The notes under the pieces are model-generated. The model did not search any database and was not told the DNA's origin. It was given only the letters and a program-made list of their open reading frames with translations. This document shows positions 1 to 8,325 of a stretch of 64,000 nt of DNA, one piece after another; the stretch's first letter is position 1, and each line of letters starts with the position of its first letter. This DNA comes from JBBQVS01 sp963792705 (GTDB taxonomy: Bacteria; Chloroflexota; Ktedonobacteria; Ktedonobacterales; Ktedonobacteraceae). Made by a program: the position numbers and the translations under genes. Location: NCBI GenBank assembly GCA_963792705.1, contig CAWBXD010000013.1:434001-498000 (forward strand), read 5' to 3'.

Positions 1-1
1 G

Positions 2-286
2 AATGATGCGGAGGAGCCAATCTTCGTCTCAGGTGGCTTCCTTGAGGTCTCCGACAATAGAGTTATCGTTCTCGCGGATACGGCAGAGCACGCTGAAGAG
101 ATTGATGAAGCAAGAGCGCAAGAGGCACGGCGTCATGCAGAGGAAAGCTTGGCGCAAGCAACGTCGAACGACGACCGCGCCCAACTACAGGCTGCGCTCG
201 CTCGTGCGATCCAACGCATTCATGTTTCTGAAATAGCTCGACGCGGCAGTAGACGCCGCATTATGCCGCCTCCTTCAGAAGAATAG
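2..286 (+). CDS. atpC: ATP synthase F1 epsilon subunit, C-terminal part
   Basis: The reading frame is open from base 2 and encodes 94 residues, beginning inside the N-terminal beta-sandwich (PIFVSGGFLEVSDNRVIVLA) and continuing into the C-terminal helical hairpin (AEEIDEARAQEARRHAEESL, then LQAALARAIQRIHVSEIAR). This is the layout of the epsilon subunit of F-type ATP synthase, the central-stalk subunit that couples rotation and inhibits ATP hydrolysis. The start and the rest of the expected atp operon lie upstream of the window. The gene ends three bases before a long hairpin. The identification rests on the beta-strand signature and the Ala/Arg-rich helices. Confidence 0.88.
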   Translation, partial: NDAEEPIFVSGGFLEVSDNRVIVLADTAEHAEEIDEARAQEARRHAEESLAQATSNDDRAQLQAALARAIQRIHVSEIARRGSRRRIMPPPSEE

Positions 287-288
287 AT

Positions 289-350
289 ATACAGATACAA
301 GAAGATGGTACTTACCTGTACAGGTAGGTACCATCTTCTTGTATCTGTAT
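289..350. terminator. Bidirectional terminator between atpC and the TPM-domain gene
   Basis: An inverted repeat with 23-base perfect arms (ATACAGATACAAGAAG... and its complement) surrounds a self-complementary centre ACCTGTACAGGT and is followed by ATTTTGTTTATTT. It sits between two convergent genes, atpC on plus and the gene ending at 362 on minus, and can serve both. Confidence 0.8.
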
Positions 351-361
351 ATTTTGTTTAT

Positions 362-1435
362 TTAGAAGCTTCCACCACCACCGCCGCCGCCAGAATCGCC
401 ACCACCACCGAAGCTACCGCCGCCGAAGTCGCCACCACCGCCGCCAGAGTCACCACCGCCGAAACTACCCCCTGCTCCACCACCGAAGTCGCCACCGCCA
501 CTGTTATCGCCGAAACTACCCCCTGCTCCACCGCCGAAGTTGTTGTCACCGTTGTTAAAGTTGTTCCCGTTATTCCAATTGTCATCCCGGCGAGCCTCAT
601 TCTCGCCTTGTTCCTTGCCTAGTTCATAGCCAAGCAAGCCACCGCCGACAGCACCAATGCCTCCGGGTATGAGCGGATTCATACCACCCTGATTACCATA
701 TCCTGGTCCATAATTTGGAGGATAGCCCTGATTAGGGTAGTTCTGGTTATAGTTCTGTGGATACATGGGAGCCGATGGTTGATTGATGATAGGACCACGT
801 TGTCCAATACCAGCCGTGCGACGACGGACAAATGCGAATGCCGCAATACCTGCGACTACCAGGAGACCAATACAGCATATGGGCGCAAAGGCAAAACCAC
901 CAAACAAACCAGTACTGGTCACAGGGTTTGTCGTGTTAGAGCCACTACCAGATGCCGTTGAACTTGCGTTTGACTGAATAGCGGTCTGCAATGTTTGTAG
1001 TGCAGCTACCGTTGCTTGTGTATATCCATTGCTATTATTGCTATAGTTTGTTTTGAACGACTGATAGGCATCGGTGTACTGGCTGTTATGTAGGGGAACA
1101 CTAGTACCACCCTCGATATCAAAGTACTTGTTTGTCGTATCAATTGCCATCACGATCAAGCTTGAACTCGTCAAATGGCTTTTTGTTTGCTGCTTGAAGC
1201 TCGCATCCGTGCCGGTAAATGTGTTTGTTGTATAGATGTTTATTGGATAGCCCAAACCAGATGCTTGACTCTGAACTTGTGACTTATCCAGGACATTCGC
1301 GCCATCCGAGATATTCACTGGACTAGCAGCGAATGCACTTACACTGGCAAGCAGCAGCATACAACACGCTGTAAGTATCGCCACTATACTTTTACTGCGC
1401 CATGTTATGATGGCAGGAACAGATGTGTCTTGCAT
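362..1435 (-). CDS. TPM-domain (DUF477/YgcG-like) membrane protein with glycine-rich tail
   Basis: 357 residues. A signal peptide or anchor covers about residues 15-37 (IVAILTACCMLLLASVSAFA). It is followed by a TPM-type domain, about 40-155, beginning SPVNISDGANVLDKSQV, then a linker and a second membrane segment near 183-205 with an RRR stop-transfer. The last 60 or so residues are a low-complexity GGG/GGSF tail. This order (signal, TPM domain, TM helix, Gly-rich C terminus) matches YgcG-like proteins, whose function is poorly known, with membrane quality control or photosystem repair proposed for relatives. AAAAGGA lies 6 bases before the ATG. Antisense open frames over the Gly-rich tail are composition artefacts. 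Confidence 0.72.
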   Translation of the reverse strand: MQDTSVPAIITWRSKSIVAILTACCMLLLASVSAFAASPVNISDGANVLDKSQVQSQASGLGYPINIYTTNTFTGTDASFKQQTKSHLTSSSLIVMAIDTTNKYFDIEGGTSVPLHNSQYTDAYQSFKTNYSNNSNGYTQATVAALQTLQTAIQSNASSTASGSGSNTTNPVTSTGLFGGFAFAPICCIGLLVVAGIAAFAFVRRRTAGIGQRGPIINQPSAPMYPQNYNQNYPNQGYPPNYGPGYGNQGGMNPLIPGGIGAVGGGLLGYELGKEQGENEARRDDNWNNGNNFNNGDNNFGGGAGGSFGDNSGGGDFGGGAGGSFGGGDSGGGGGDFGGGSFGGGGDSGGGGGGGSF

Positions 1436-1543
1436 AAAAAATCCTTTTCTTGCATACTTCTATCAAGATGACAGACGCAGATATCATCCTTATATCAAAT
1501 GCTTACCCACATAGTATCATATTTATTATTGTTACAAGCTATA

Positions 1544-1798
1544 CTACGTTCGTGCGTTCTTATTTGTGTCTTGCGTCTCAGTAACGGAACGGCTAAAGTT
1601 TCCAACGGAGTCTTCAACATCATCAGCGCGTCGGCTCACCGTTGGGTCACGTGGAATGTTGCTTTTGCCAGCGAGTGCATCCGTCTGACGACGCTGGTTT
1701 GTGCGGCGTGTTAGCCCTACGACGAAGAAGCCTACAGCGACAATGGCGGCGACGATTAATACCACTCCAAAGACCAAAACGCCTGTTGTTTGCGACAT
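1544..1798 (-). CDS. Small single-pass membrane protein
   Basis: 84 residues starting MSQTTGVLVFGVVLIVAAIV. This start is chosen over the upstream in-frame ATG at 1834 because GAGGAG lies 8 bases before it. One hydrophobic helix at residues 7-27 is followed by a basic stretch (TRRTNQRRQ), and the rest is a hydrophilic, probably disordered, cytosolic tail. It stands between the TPM-domain gene and gpmI with its own leader. No family was recognised and no function is assigned. Confidence 0.6.
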   Translation of the reverse strand: MSQTTGVLVFGVVLIVAAIVAVGFFVVGLTRRTNQRRQTDALAGKSNIPRDPTVSRRADDVEDSVGNFSRSVTETQDTNKNART

Positions 1799-1979
1799 AA
1801 GAGTGCTCCTCTTCTCACTATACCTACGTTTCATATAGGTTATGGTTATAATGCTACACTTTGGAACACGCTATAGCCCAAGTCATGGGATACAGTACGT
1901 AACCTGCCCTACAAATTTATTTTTGGCATGTTACAATGACGAATAGCACTAAGACATTCAAGAGAGGATAATAACATTT

Positions 1980-3563
1980 ATGGCTACACCCTCTACTGGG
2001 CGACCGCGCCCGTTTGTTTTAATTATTATGGATGGATGGGGTATCAATCCACGTAAAGAGGGCAACGCGATTGCCCTTGCCCATACACCCACTATTGACT
2101 CGCTGACACGCACATGGCCTCATACCGCCGTGCGAACCTCTGGTGAGGCGGTTGGCTTGCCCGATGGTCAAATGGGCAATTCCGAGGTAGGACACCAGAA
2201 TATTGGTGCTGGCAAGCGCGTTTTACAGGACTACACGCGTGTCAACGAGTCGATCCGTGATGGCTCTTTCTTTCAAAACGCCGCACTCCTCAAAGCGGTA
2301 GCACATGTCAAGCAGCACCAATCGCAACTCCATATTTGTGGTCTGCTAGGGAATGGGGGCGTTCATGCTCATGAACTCCATCTTGAAGCATTACTACGTC
2401 TGGCTGCTACACACACTATCGAGCGTGTCTTTATTCACGCTTTTACCGATGGGCGGGATAGCTCCCCTACGGGTGGACTCGAATTTATGCGTCACTTGGA
2501 GGCGCGCGCGCAGGAAATTGGTGGCGAACATGCCGCGAAAGTTGCGACGGTGAGCGGCCGCTATTATGCAATGGACCGCGACAACCGTTGGGATCGTACT
2601 GGCTTGACCTATAACGCTATGACTCACGCGGAGGGACAGCAAGCCATCTCAGCGCAAGCGGCTATTCAGCAGTCTTATGACAAAAAAGTCACCGATGAAT
2701 TTATCTTACCAACCGTTGTTATGGAGAATGCACAACCTATCGCGGTCGTCAAAGCTGGCGATGCCCTTATTCACTATAACTTCCGCCCTGACCGCGCCCG
2801 ACAACTCACAAAAGCTTTTGTATTACCAGAATTACCACCACAGGCCGAGGGAAAATTCAACCGAGGGCCACGTCTTGCGGACCTGCAATATGTGATGATG
2901 ACGGAGTACGAAGAGGGCCTCGATGCTGAAACCGCGTACCGGGCTGATGAGGTGGAGATGCCGCTTGCTCGCGTCATTTCCGATGTTGGCATGCGTCAAT
3001 TCCATACGGCAGAGACCGAGAAGTACGCCCATGTCACCTATTTTATTAACGGGCGTCGTGAAACGCCTTTCCTAGGGGAAGACCGTTTTCTTGTGCCATC
3101 ACCAAAGGTTCCTACATACGATCTGCAACCGGAGATGAGTGCGGCAGGTATCACCGATACTGCCGTTGAACGTATCCGCAGCCGTAGCTACGATCTTGTT
3201 ATTATGAACTATGCTAATGCTGATATGGTTGGGCATACAGGCGTCATGGAGGCAACCGTCAAAGGGGTTGAGGCGGTAGATACGGGTGTTGGGCGCGTTG
3301 TGGAGGCAACACTCGCGGTTGGCGGCGGCTTACTGATCACGGCAGATCATGGCAACGCAGAACAACTTATCGAATACGACACTGGCAAACCCTTTACCGC
3401 TCATACCACCAATCCTGTACCACTGTATCTCATCGTTCCACAACTGGCGCAGGCCACCTTACGTACCGATGGTATTCTGGCTGATGTTGCCCCCACAATT
3501 CTGCAAATACTTGGCATCCCACAGCCAAAAGACATGACGGGACATTCTTTGCTCATTCCGTAA
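1980..3563 (+). CDS. gpmI: 2,3-bisphosphoglycerate-independent phosphoglycerate mutase
   Basis: 527 residues, typical for iPGM. It interconverts 3- and 2-phosphoglycerate in glycolysis and gluconeogenesis in the cytosol using two Mn ions. The N-terminal phosphatase half carries FVLIIMDGWG (D18 metal ligand) and GQMGNSEVGHQNIGAG with the phospho-serine at about S68. The central transferase domain includes FIHAFTDGRDSSP and GRYYAMDRDNRWDR. The C-terminal part has NYANADMVGHTG and TADHGNAEQ, which supply the remaining metal ligands. All key residues are present. GAGAGGA precedes the start. It appears monocistronic and is followed closely by a palindromic repeat. Confidence 0.97.
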   Translation: MATPSTGRPRPFVLIIMDGWGINPRKEGNAIALAHTPTIDSLTRTWPHTAVRTSGEAVGLPDGQMGNSEVGHQNIGAGKRVLQDYTRVNESIRDGSFFQNAALLKAVAHVKQHQSQLHICGLLGNGGVHAHELHLEALLRLAATHTIERVFIHAFTDGRDSSPTGGLEFMRHLEARAQEIGGEHAAKVATVSGRYYAMDRDNRWDRTGLTYNAMTHAEGQQAISAQAAIQQSYDKKVTDEFILPTVVMENAQPIAVVKAGDALIHYNFRPDRARQLTKAFVLPELPPQAEGKFNRGPRLADLQYVMMTEYEEGLDAETAYRADEVEMPLARVISDVGMRQFHTAETEKYAHVTYFINGRRETPFLGEDRFLVPSPKVPTYDLQPEMSAAGITDTAVERIRSRSYDLVIMNYANADMVGHTGVMEATVKGVEAVDTGVGRVVEATLAVGGGLLITADHGNAEQLIEYDTGKPFTAHTTNPVPLYLIVPQLAQATLRTDGILADVAPTILQILGIPQPKDMTGHSLLIP

Positions 3564-3571
3564 GGGATGTT

Positions 3572-3716
3572 TCGTAGGGACCACATTGATGGCGTCCTCT
3601 GCACGAGCGAAGCAATGTGCAGTCCTAATTCATTGAGCGAGATCACACAAGAAAGGTTGCGGATGGAACTCGCCCAATGAATTGGGCGGAGGACGCCATG
3701 AATGTGGTCCCTACGA
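3572..3716. repeat. Palindromic intergenic repeat R1, long form
   Basis: The ends are TCGTAGGGACCACATTGATG and its inverted copy. The interior contains CTGCACGAGCGAAGCAATGT and CTCGCCCAATGAATTGGGCG. It is one of the long copies of the family described in the findings and lies 9 bases after the gpmI stop, so it may be transcribed as a hairpin in the gpmI 3' end. Confidence 0.9.
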
Positions 3717-3825
3717 CATTAATCAAAACAAGATTGAGAAACTAGTACAGGCATTTCATCCTCGTCACTATCGCTTGTTCCGACAATCATACATCAAAAA
3801 TGTGATTTATTACCATTAATAACCA

Positions 3826-3854
3826 TTGACAACAATTTATGCATGATGTATAAA
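3826..3854 (+). promoter_or_regulatory. Sigma-70-type promoter for the DUF5648-repeat gene
   Basis: TTGACA at 3826-3831, a 17-base spacer and TATAAA at 3849-3854. Predicted transcription would begin near 3861 and give a leader of about 107 nt to the start at 3968. The stretch 3717-3825 contains nothing else recognised. Confidence 0.6.
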
Positions 3855-3967
3855 TTATGTGGTCGTGAAGTAGAGGATTGAGTATTAATTCAAACTATGA
3901 GATGTTATTGTACTTTTAAGTGAGTAAAAGAATTCTTTTGCTCTTTATACAAAAGGAGAAACGCGTC

Positions 3968-5053
3968 ATGGATCGACAGGAAAATTCAGTTCTATCATCA
4001 CATCTACAAAAGAGTATCAAGCGCCGTCATTTCCTCAAAGTCACCACTTTGGGTATTTCTGGAATAACATTAGGGACTGCTTTTGGTGTTGCACTTCCTG
4101 AGTCCGTCTTTGCTAATAGTGGGCATAGACGACCAAATGATACTGTGCCATTCTACCGCCTATTTAAAGGGGCGACAGGAGATCACTTCTACACAACTGA
4201 CAAAAACGAGGCCGACAACGCGGTAAAAAACTTTGGGTACGCGTATGAAGGTATTGCCTGTTATGTCTACTCATATGCAGCGAATGACACCACTTCTCTC
4301 TATCGGTTGTACAGACCGAGCACACAGCACCACTTCTACACGACAAGCAAAGCTGAGGCCGATAATGCTGTGCAAAACTATGGGTATACACTAGAAGGTG
4401 TTGCTTGCTATGTGTATCCTACCAGCGGCGAGGCACCACCAAACGACTCTGTAAAGCTCTATCGTCTCTACAATGGAAAAGTCGATGACCACTTCTATAC
4501 GACGAACAAAGCCGAAGCTGACAATGCTGTAAGTAAATATGGTTATAAGCTAGAAGGCATCGCCTGCTATGTCTATGCGACAGATAGCCAACCATATGGT
4601 GTTAACAAAGCCAACCTCTATCGGTTGTACAGACCTAGTACACAACACCACTTCTACACGACAAGCAAAGCCGAGGCCGACAATGCTGTAAACAAATACG
4701 GCTACAAGCTAGAAGGTATTGCTTGCTTAGTATATCCCAGCAATGAGAAGTATATCAACGATACTATAGCGTTTTACCGCTTATACAGTCCAAGCAAGGA
4801 TGACCACTTCTACACGACGAACAAAGCGGAGGCCGATTACGCGGTGCAACACTATGGCTACAACTATGAAGGCATTGCTGGCTATGTGTATGCCACAAAT
4901 GACTATCCTAGCAATACGGAGCCACTCTATCGCCTGTACAAACCAGCCACCAGTGATCACTTCTACACGACGAACAAAGCGGAGGCCGATTACGCGGTGC
5001 AGCACTACGGCTACAATAGCGAAGGCATTGCTTGCTACGTGTTCTCAGCGTAA
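3968..5053 (+). CDS. Tat-exported protein made of six DUF5648-like repeats
   Basis: 361 residues from the ATG that follows AAGGAG with good spacing; an upstream in-frame GTG at 3920 has no such site. Residues near 18-24 read KRRHFLK, a twin-arginine signal, followed by a hydrophobic stretch (VTTLGISGITLGTAFGVALP), so export in folded form is likely. The mature protein is six tandem units of about 47-55 residues with the core YRLY...DHFYTT.KAEADNAV..YGY..EGIACYVY, which resembles DUF5648. That repeat is often attached to secreted hydrolases, but no catalytic domain is present here. A surface-binding or adhesive role is inference only. It has its own promoter and terminator. Confidence 0.75.
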   Translation: MDRQENSVLSSHLQKSIKRRHFLKVTTLGISGITLGTAFGVALPESVFANSGHRRPNDTVPFYRLFKGATGDHFYTTDKNEADNAVKNFGYAYEGIACYVYSYAANDTTSLYRLYRPSTQHHFYTTSKAEADNAVQNYGYTLEGVACYVYPTSGEAPPNDSVKLYRLYNGKVDDHFYTTNKAEADNAVSKYGYKLEGIACYVYATDSQPYGVNKANLYRLYRPSTQHHFYTTSKAEADNAVNKYGYKLEGIACLVYPSNEKYINDTIAFYRLYSPSKDDHFYTTNKAEADYAVQHYGYNYEGIAGYVYATNDYPSNTEPLYRLYKPATSDHFYTTNKAEADYAVQHYGYNSEGIACYVFSA

Positions 5054-5075
5054 CAGTTCCATTATAAAGAGGGTG

Positions 5076-5153
5076 TGATGAAATCAGACCCGTACAAGGC
5101 TTCAACCTCGTCCGATAAGGACAGGATTGAACTCTGTACGGGTCTGATTTCAT
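5076..5153 (+). terminator. Terminator-like hairpin after the DUF5648-repeat gene
   Basis: GTGATGAAATCAGACCCGTA is repeated in inverted form at 5134-5153 around a loop of about 38 bases. It lies 23 bases after the stop codon. No long T tract follows. Confidence 0.55.
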
Positions 5154-5193
5154 TACATCCCATAGTAGTCTGTCAATCTTCAATTAGTGAATG

Positions 5194-5322
5194 TCGTAGG
5201 GACCCGATTGATCGCGTCCGCTGCACGAGCGAAGCAATGTGCAGTCCTCTTACATAAATCATCACGCAAGAGAACTCGCGCAATGAATTGCGCCTCGGAC
5301 GCGATCAATCGGGTCCCTACGA
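5194..5322. repeat. Palindromic intergenic repeat R2, long form
   Basis: The ends TCGTAGGGACCCGATTGATC and its inverted copy enclose the interior CTGCACGAGCGAAGCAATGT. The arms carry the GATTGATCGCGTCC variant, whereas R1 has ACATTGATGGCGTCC. The bases between R2 and gcvT (5323-5454) contain no glycine riboswitch that I can recognise. Confidence 0.9.
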
Positions 5323-5454
5323 AAACCGTCCTCTTGTGTTCAACAGGATTACCACACTCTGTAAAACATAACACAATCTGTGATATCATGAAACAATGTA
5401 TGAGTCCAATGCGTCCTATCCTTTTGTAAACGTAGCATGATGGAGTGTGTCAAT

Positions 5455-6576
5455 ATGACAGCACACGAGCAAGGCATTTCACTGAAGCGTACACCGCTCT
5501 ATGAGCAGCATCGTACACTAGGCGCACGGTTGGTAGAGTTTGGTGGCTGGGAGATGCCTGTACAATATAGTAGTATTTTGGAAGAACATGAGGCAGTACG
5601 CACTCACGCTGGCCTCTTTGATGTGAGTCACATGGGCGAGTTTAAGGTTGAGGGAGCGGGTGCAGTTGCCTTCCTACAATCGCTTGTACCAAACGATGTC
5701 GCAAAACTCGCAATTCATCAAGCCCTCTACACGCAGTTTTGTAAGCCTGATGGCAATGTGATTGACGATTTGCTGATTTACCGCTTAGCAGAAGAGCAGT
5801 ATATGCTGGTCGTCAATGCGAGTAATATCGACAAAGACCTGGCATGGGTCAAAGAGCATGGGAAGCACGTTCAAGACGTACTCATCACCGATCAGTCGGA
5901 TTTCACGGCCCTGCTTGCATTGCAAGGACCGGAGGCACAAGCCATTTTGCAGTCTTTGACGGAGACTAACCTTGCCGATATTCGCTATTATCATTGTGAG
6001 GCTGGCTTGATAGATGGTATCAATTGTCTTATTTCACGTACAGGCTACACTGGTGAGGATGGCTTTGAACTGTATTGCGCTCCCGTTGATGTCGTTGAAC
6101 TGTGGCAAAAGTTGCTCACGACGGGCAAATCTCATGGTCTTCTACCTGCCGGATTGGGGGCGCGTGATACACTTCGTTTAGAGGCAGCCCTGTGTCTATA
6201 TGGACATGAACTCGATGAGCAGACAAATCCATTAGAGGCAAGCCTAAGCTGGACGGTCAAACTCAAAAAGCCAGAAACCTTTATTGGGCGCGACGTGTTA
6301 CAGCAGGTCAAGGAGCAGGGTCCACAAAAGCGGCTGGTTGGTATTGAGATGGTAGATCGTGGTATTGCACGTGGTGGCTATGCGTTGTACGATAATGAGC
6401 AGCAGATTGGTATCGTGACCAGTGGAGCACCTGGTCCAACGGTGCATAAGAATATTGCAATGGGTTATGTTGATGCAGCCCACGCTACCGTGGGAAGCAC
6501 TCTTCAGGTAGATATTCGTGGCAAACGTCTCGCGGCACAGATTGTGTCATTACCGTTTTATAAACGTCAAAAGTAA
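5455..6576 (+). CDS. gcvT: Aminomethyltransferase, glycine cleavage T protein
   Basis: 373 residues from ATG 5455, which GGAG precedes by 9 bases; the in-frame ATG at 5437 adds six residues and has no such site. It transfers the methylene group from aminomethyl-lipoyl-H protein to tetrahydrofolate and releases ammonia. Landmarks are TPLYEQHRTLGARLVEFGGW, FDVSHMGEF, DDLLIYRL, LALQGPEA, SRTGYTGEDGFELY and LRLEAALCLYGHELDEQTNP. The length and the conserved Asp of the GARDTLRLEA region fit the family. gcvH follows by 23 bases, which indicates co-transcription. gcvP is not in the window. Confidence 0.95.
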   Translation: MTAHEQGISLKRTPLYEQHRTLGARLVEFGGWEMPVQYSSILEEHEAVRTHAGLFDVSHMGEFKVEGAGAVAFLQSLVPNDVAKLAIHQALYTQFCKPDGNVIDDLLIYRLAEEQYMLVVNASNIDKDLAWVKEHGKHVQDVLITDQSDFTALLALQGPEAQAILQSLTETNLADIRYYHCEAGLIDGINCLISRTGYTGEDGFELYCAPVDVVELWQKLLTTGKSHGLLPAGLGARDTLRLEAALCLYGHELDEQTNPLEASLSWTVKLKKPETFIGRDVLQQVKEQGPQKRLVGIEMVDRGIARGGYALYDNEQQIGIVTSGAPGPTVHKNIAMGYVDAAHATVGSTLQVDIRGKRLAAQIVSLPFYKRQK

Positions 6577-6599
6577 GAGCGATAAAGGGAGAACGACAC

Positions 6600-6995
6600 A
6601 TGGCGAAGTTGAACCATCCAGAGAACCTCAAATATAGCAAAACCGACGAATGGATACGGGTCGAGGGCAACCTGGCAACCATTGGCATTAGCGATTATGC
6701 TCAGGACCAGCTTGGCGACATCGTATACATCGAACTGCCCTGGGATGCCAACGAGAATATCGCGCATGAGGCCAAGTTTGGCGATATCGAGTCGGTCAAG
6801 GCCACGTCAGAACTGCTCTCTCCATTAAGTGGAAAAATTGTGAAGGTGAATACTAACCTCAAGGACACGCCCGAACTCATTAACGATCATCCCTACGAAG
6901 CTGGTTGGATGCTTGTCGTCGAGATGAGCGACTCAGCCGAACTCGCCAACCTCATGAGCACCGAAGAGTACCTGCAATATATTCAAGGTCGGTGA
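6600..6995 (+). CDS. gcvH: Glycine cleavage system H protein
   Basis: 131 residues. It is the lipoyl carrier that shuttles the aminomethyl intermediate between P, T and L proteins. The lipoylation site is GDIESVKATSELLSP with K67. The flanking strands (SDYAQDQLGDIVYIELP, and SGKIVKVN after the lysine) form the usual hammerhead barrel. GGGAG precedes the start. It is the last gene of the gcvT-gcvH unit and is followed directly by a strong hairpin. Confidence 0.96.
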   Translation: MAKLNHPENLKYSKTDEWIRVEGNLATIGISDYAQDQLGDIVYIELPWDANENIAHEAKFGDIESVKATSELLSPLSGKIVKVNTNLKDTPELINDHPYEAGWMLVVEMSDSAELANLMSTEEYLQYIQGR

Positions 6996-6997
6996 AA

Positions 6998-7068
6998 TTA
7001 AAAGTGATAATAAGGGGTATCGAGGTGGAATTGTATCCCACCTCGATACCCCTTATTATCACTTTTAA
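6998..7068. terminator. Bidirectional terminator after gcvH
   Basis: 31-base perfect arms beginning TTAAAAGTGATAATAAGGGG are separated by a short AATTGTAT loop. The right arm contains the stop codon of the minus-strand gene at 7065-7382, so the hairpin serves both convergent genes. Confidence 0.85.
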
Positions 7069-7382
7069 TGATTGTGCTGTTCAATTGCTCGCGTACCAGT
7101 GACGTTGGATGTGGGCAACATTCCAGCCTTTGAGGTGCCAGTAAGGGTATCGCCGTTGATGGTCACGTCGAGTGTGAGGTTCAAACGCATGGGTTTTGTG
7201 ATCGACTGCTTCCAGGTGAGTCGATTGCCGTTGAGAACTGGATCGATTAATGGTGTGCTTTCCGCGCTGCCCCTCGCGAAGCCTTCGATGACCCCATTCT
7301 TTTCGATGAGTTCAAGGACGACGGATTGTGCGCCAATTGGTGTTGCAATCTTAATGTTCCAGTTACCGGTGATAGAAGACAT
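7065..7382 (-). CDS. Small beta-rich protein of unknown function
   Basis: 105 residues, starting MSSITGNWNIKIATPIGAQS. The pattern of alternating short strands (VVLELIEKNGVIEGFA, LTWKQSITKPMRLNLTLDVT, DTLTGTSKAG) suggests a small barrel or lipocalin-like fold. Relatives are common as hypothetical proteins in soil bacteria, but no function is known to me. It has no signal peptide or cysteine pair. It lies downstream of the DJ-1/PfpI gene on the same strand with a 70-base gap and may share its transcript. The last codons sit within the shared terminator. Confidence 0.6.
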   Translation of the reverse strand: MSSITGNWNIKIATPIGAQSVVLELIEKNGVIEGFARGSAESTPLIDPVLNGNRLTWKQSITKPMRLNLTLDVTINGDTLTGTSKAGMLPTSNVTGTRAIEQHNH

Positions 7383-7452
7383 TGTTTTCCTCTCCGTTCA
7401 TTCCCCGAACTCACCGGGACAAATACCACTGGTGGATATCGGGGAGGGCGTA

Positions 7453-8112
7453 CTACATAGCGGCTGCTTCGAGTCCTATGTTGTGCCAGACGACTCCACG
7501 CCGTTCATACTCGAATAGTTCTTCCACCGCGTGAGCGATGCGAGGACCAAGCATGCGTTCGAGTAGATATAGACCCAGGTCCAAACCCGAAGTGACGCCG
7601 CCAGCAGTGACTAAATTCCCATCATCAACCACGCGTGCCTGAACGGGAATGGCACCAGTGGCTCCGAGGACATCCATACCCAAATGATTTGTCACCGCGT
7701 GACGCCCTTCGAGCAGACCTGCCATCGCCAACGCAAGGGAACCCCCACAAACTGTTCCGACAAGAACTTTTGGATTATCTAACGCTCTTCTCATCAAGTC
7801 TGGCATGTCTGTCTCCATCGTCCGCGCCAGTAGGATTGGAATAGTAGCAATCTCTGGCCCATCCTCTGGTTGATTGATCGGCCCAGACGCCCCTGGCACG
7901 ATGATGATGTCAGCCTTATCTGGATTCAGTTTGGCTGTTGCATGCAAGATAAGGCCACCTGAGCCGCTCACAACCTCTCGTGGTCCTTCCGCCGAGACCA
8001 ATTCAACGGTCAGTGCTCCGCCAGAGGCGGCTCCCCCAGCCCACAATACTTCGTATGGAGCAATTACATCAAGGGGGTCAAACCCGTCAAATAACACAAC
8101 CTGAGCATACAT
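7453..8112 (-). CDS. DJ-1/PfpI superfamily protein
   Basis: 219 residues from MYAQVVLFDGFDPLDVIAPY. This ATG is preferred over the one at 8154 because AGAAAGGA lies about 9 bases before it. The class I glutamine amidotransferase-like fold is shown by ADIIIVPGASG and the nucleophile elbow GTVCGGSLALA (C122), with AVTNHLGMD downstream at the position of the family's His. Members include cyclohexyl-isocyanide hydratases, chaperones and glyoxalases, and the exact reaction cannot be read from sequence. It diverges from a GlxA-type regulator that carries the same fold, so the regulator may control it. Confidence 0.82.
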   Translation of the reverse strand: MYAQVVLFDGFDPLDVIAPYEVLWAGGAASGGALTVELVSAEGPREVVSGSGGLILHATAKLNPDKADIIIVPGASGPINQPEDGPEIATIPILLARTMETDMPDLMRRALDNPKVLVGTVCGGSLALAMAGLLEGRHAVTNHLGMDVLGATGAIPVQARVVDDGNLVTAGGVTSGLDLGLYLLERMLGPRIAHAVEELFEYERRGVVWHNIGLEAAAM

Positions 8113-8325
8113 GCCTTTATATCCTTTCTTTAAAGTTTCGTAGTAGTCCGCCAATCCTGGATTGGTAGATCAGTGACAAGAGTTTGTCGTCTTCTCCACT
8201 ATAATGTATACTCATCTCATGAAACAGTGGCGCAATTGCCATATATCAACGGATTTAAGCCATCTTATACGAATGTGGTCTCCCTGCGGTTGTCGGTTAG
8301 ATGATGAAATGGTGTACGTAGAATT

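Noticed and set aside
358..622. Two ORFs opposite or out of frame with the glycine-rich tail
   Set aside because: They arise from the GGN repeat composition. One lacks any initiation signal and the other overlaps the terminator.
5323..5454. Glycine riboswitch ahead of gcvT
   Set aside because: The 132 bases before gcvT contain no paired aptamer core with the expected GGAGAG-type and P1-P3 elements, and most of the gap is repeat R2.
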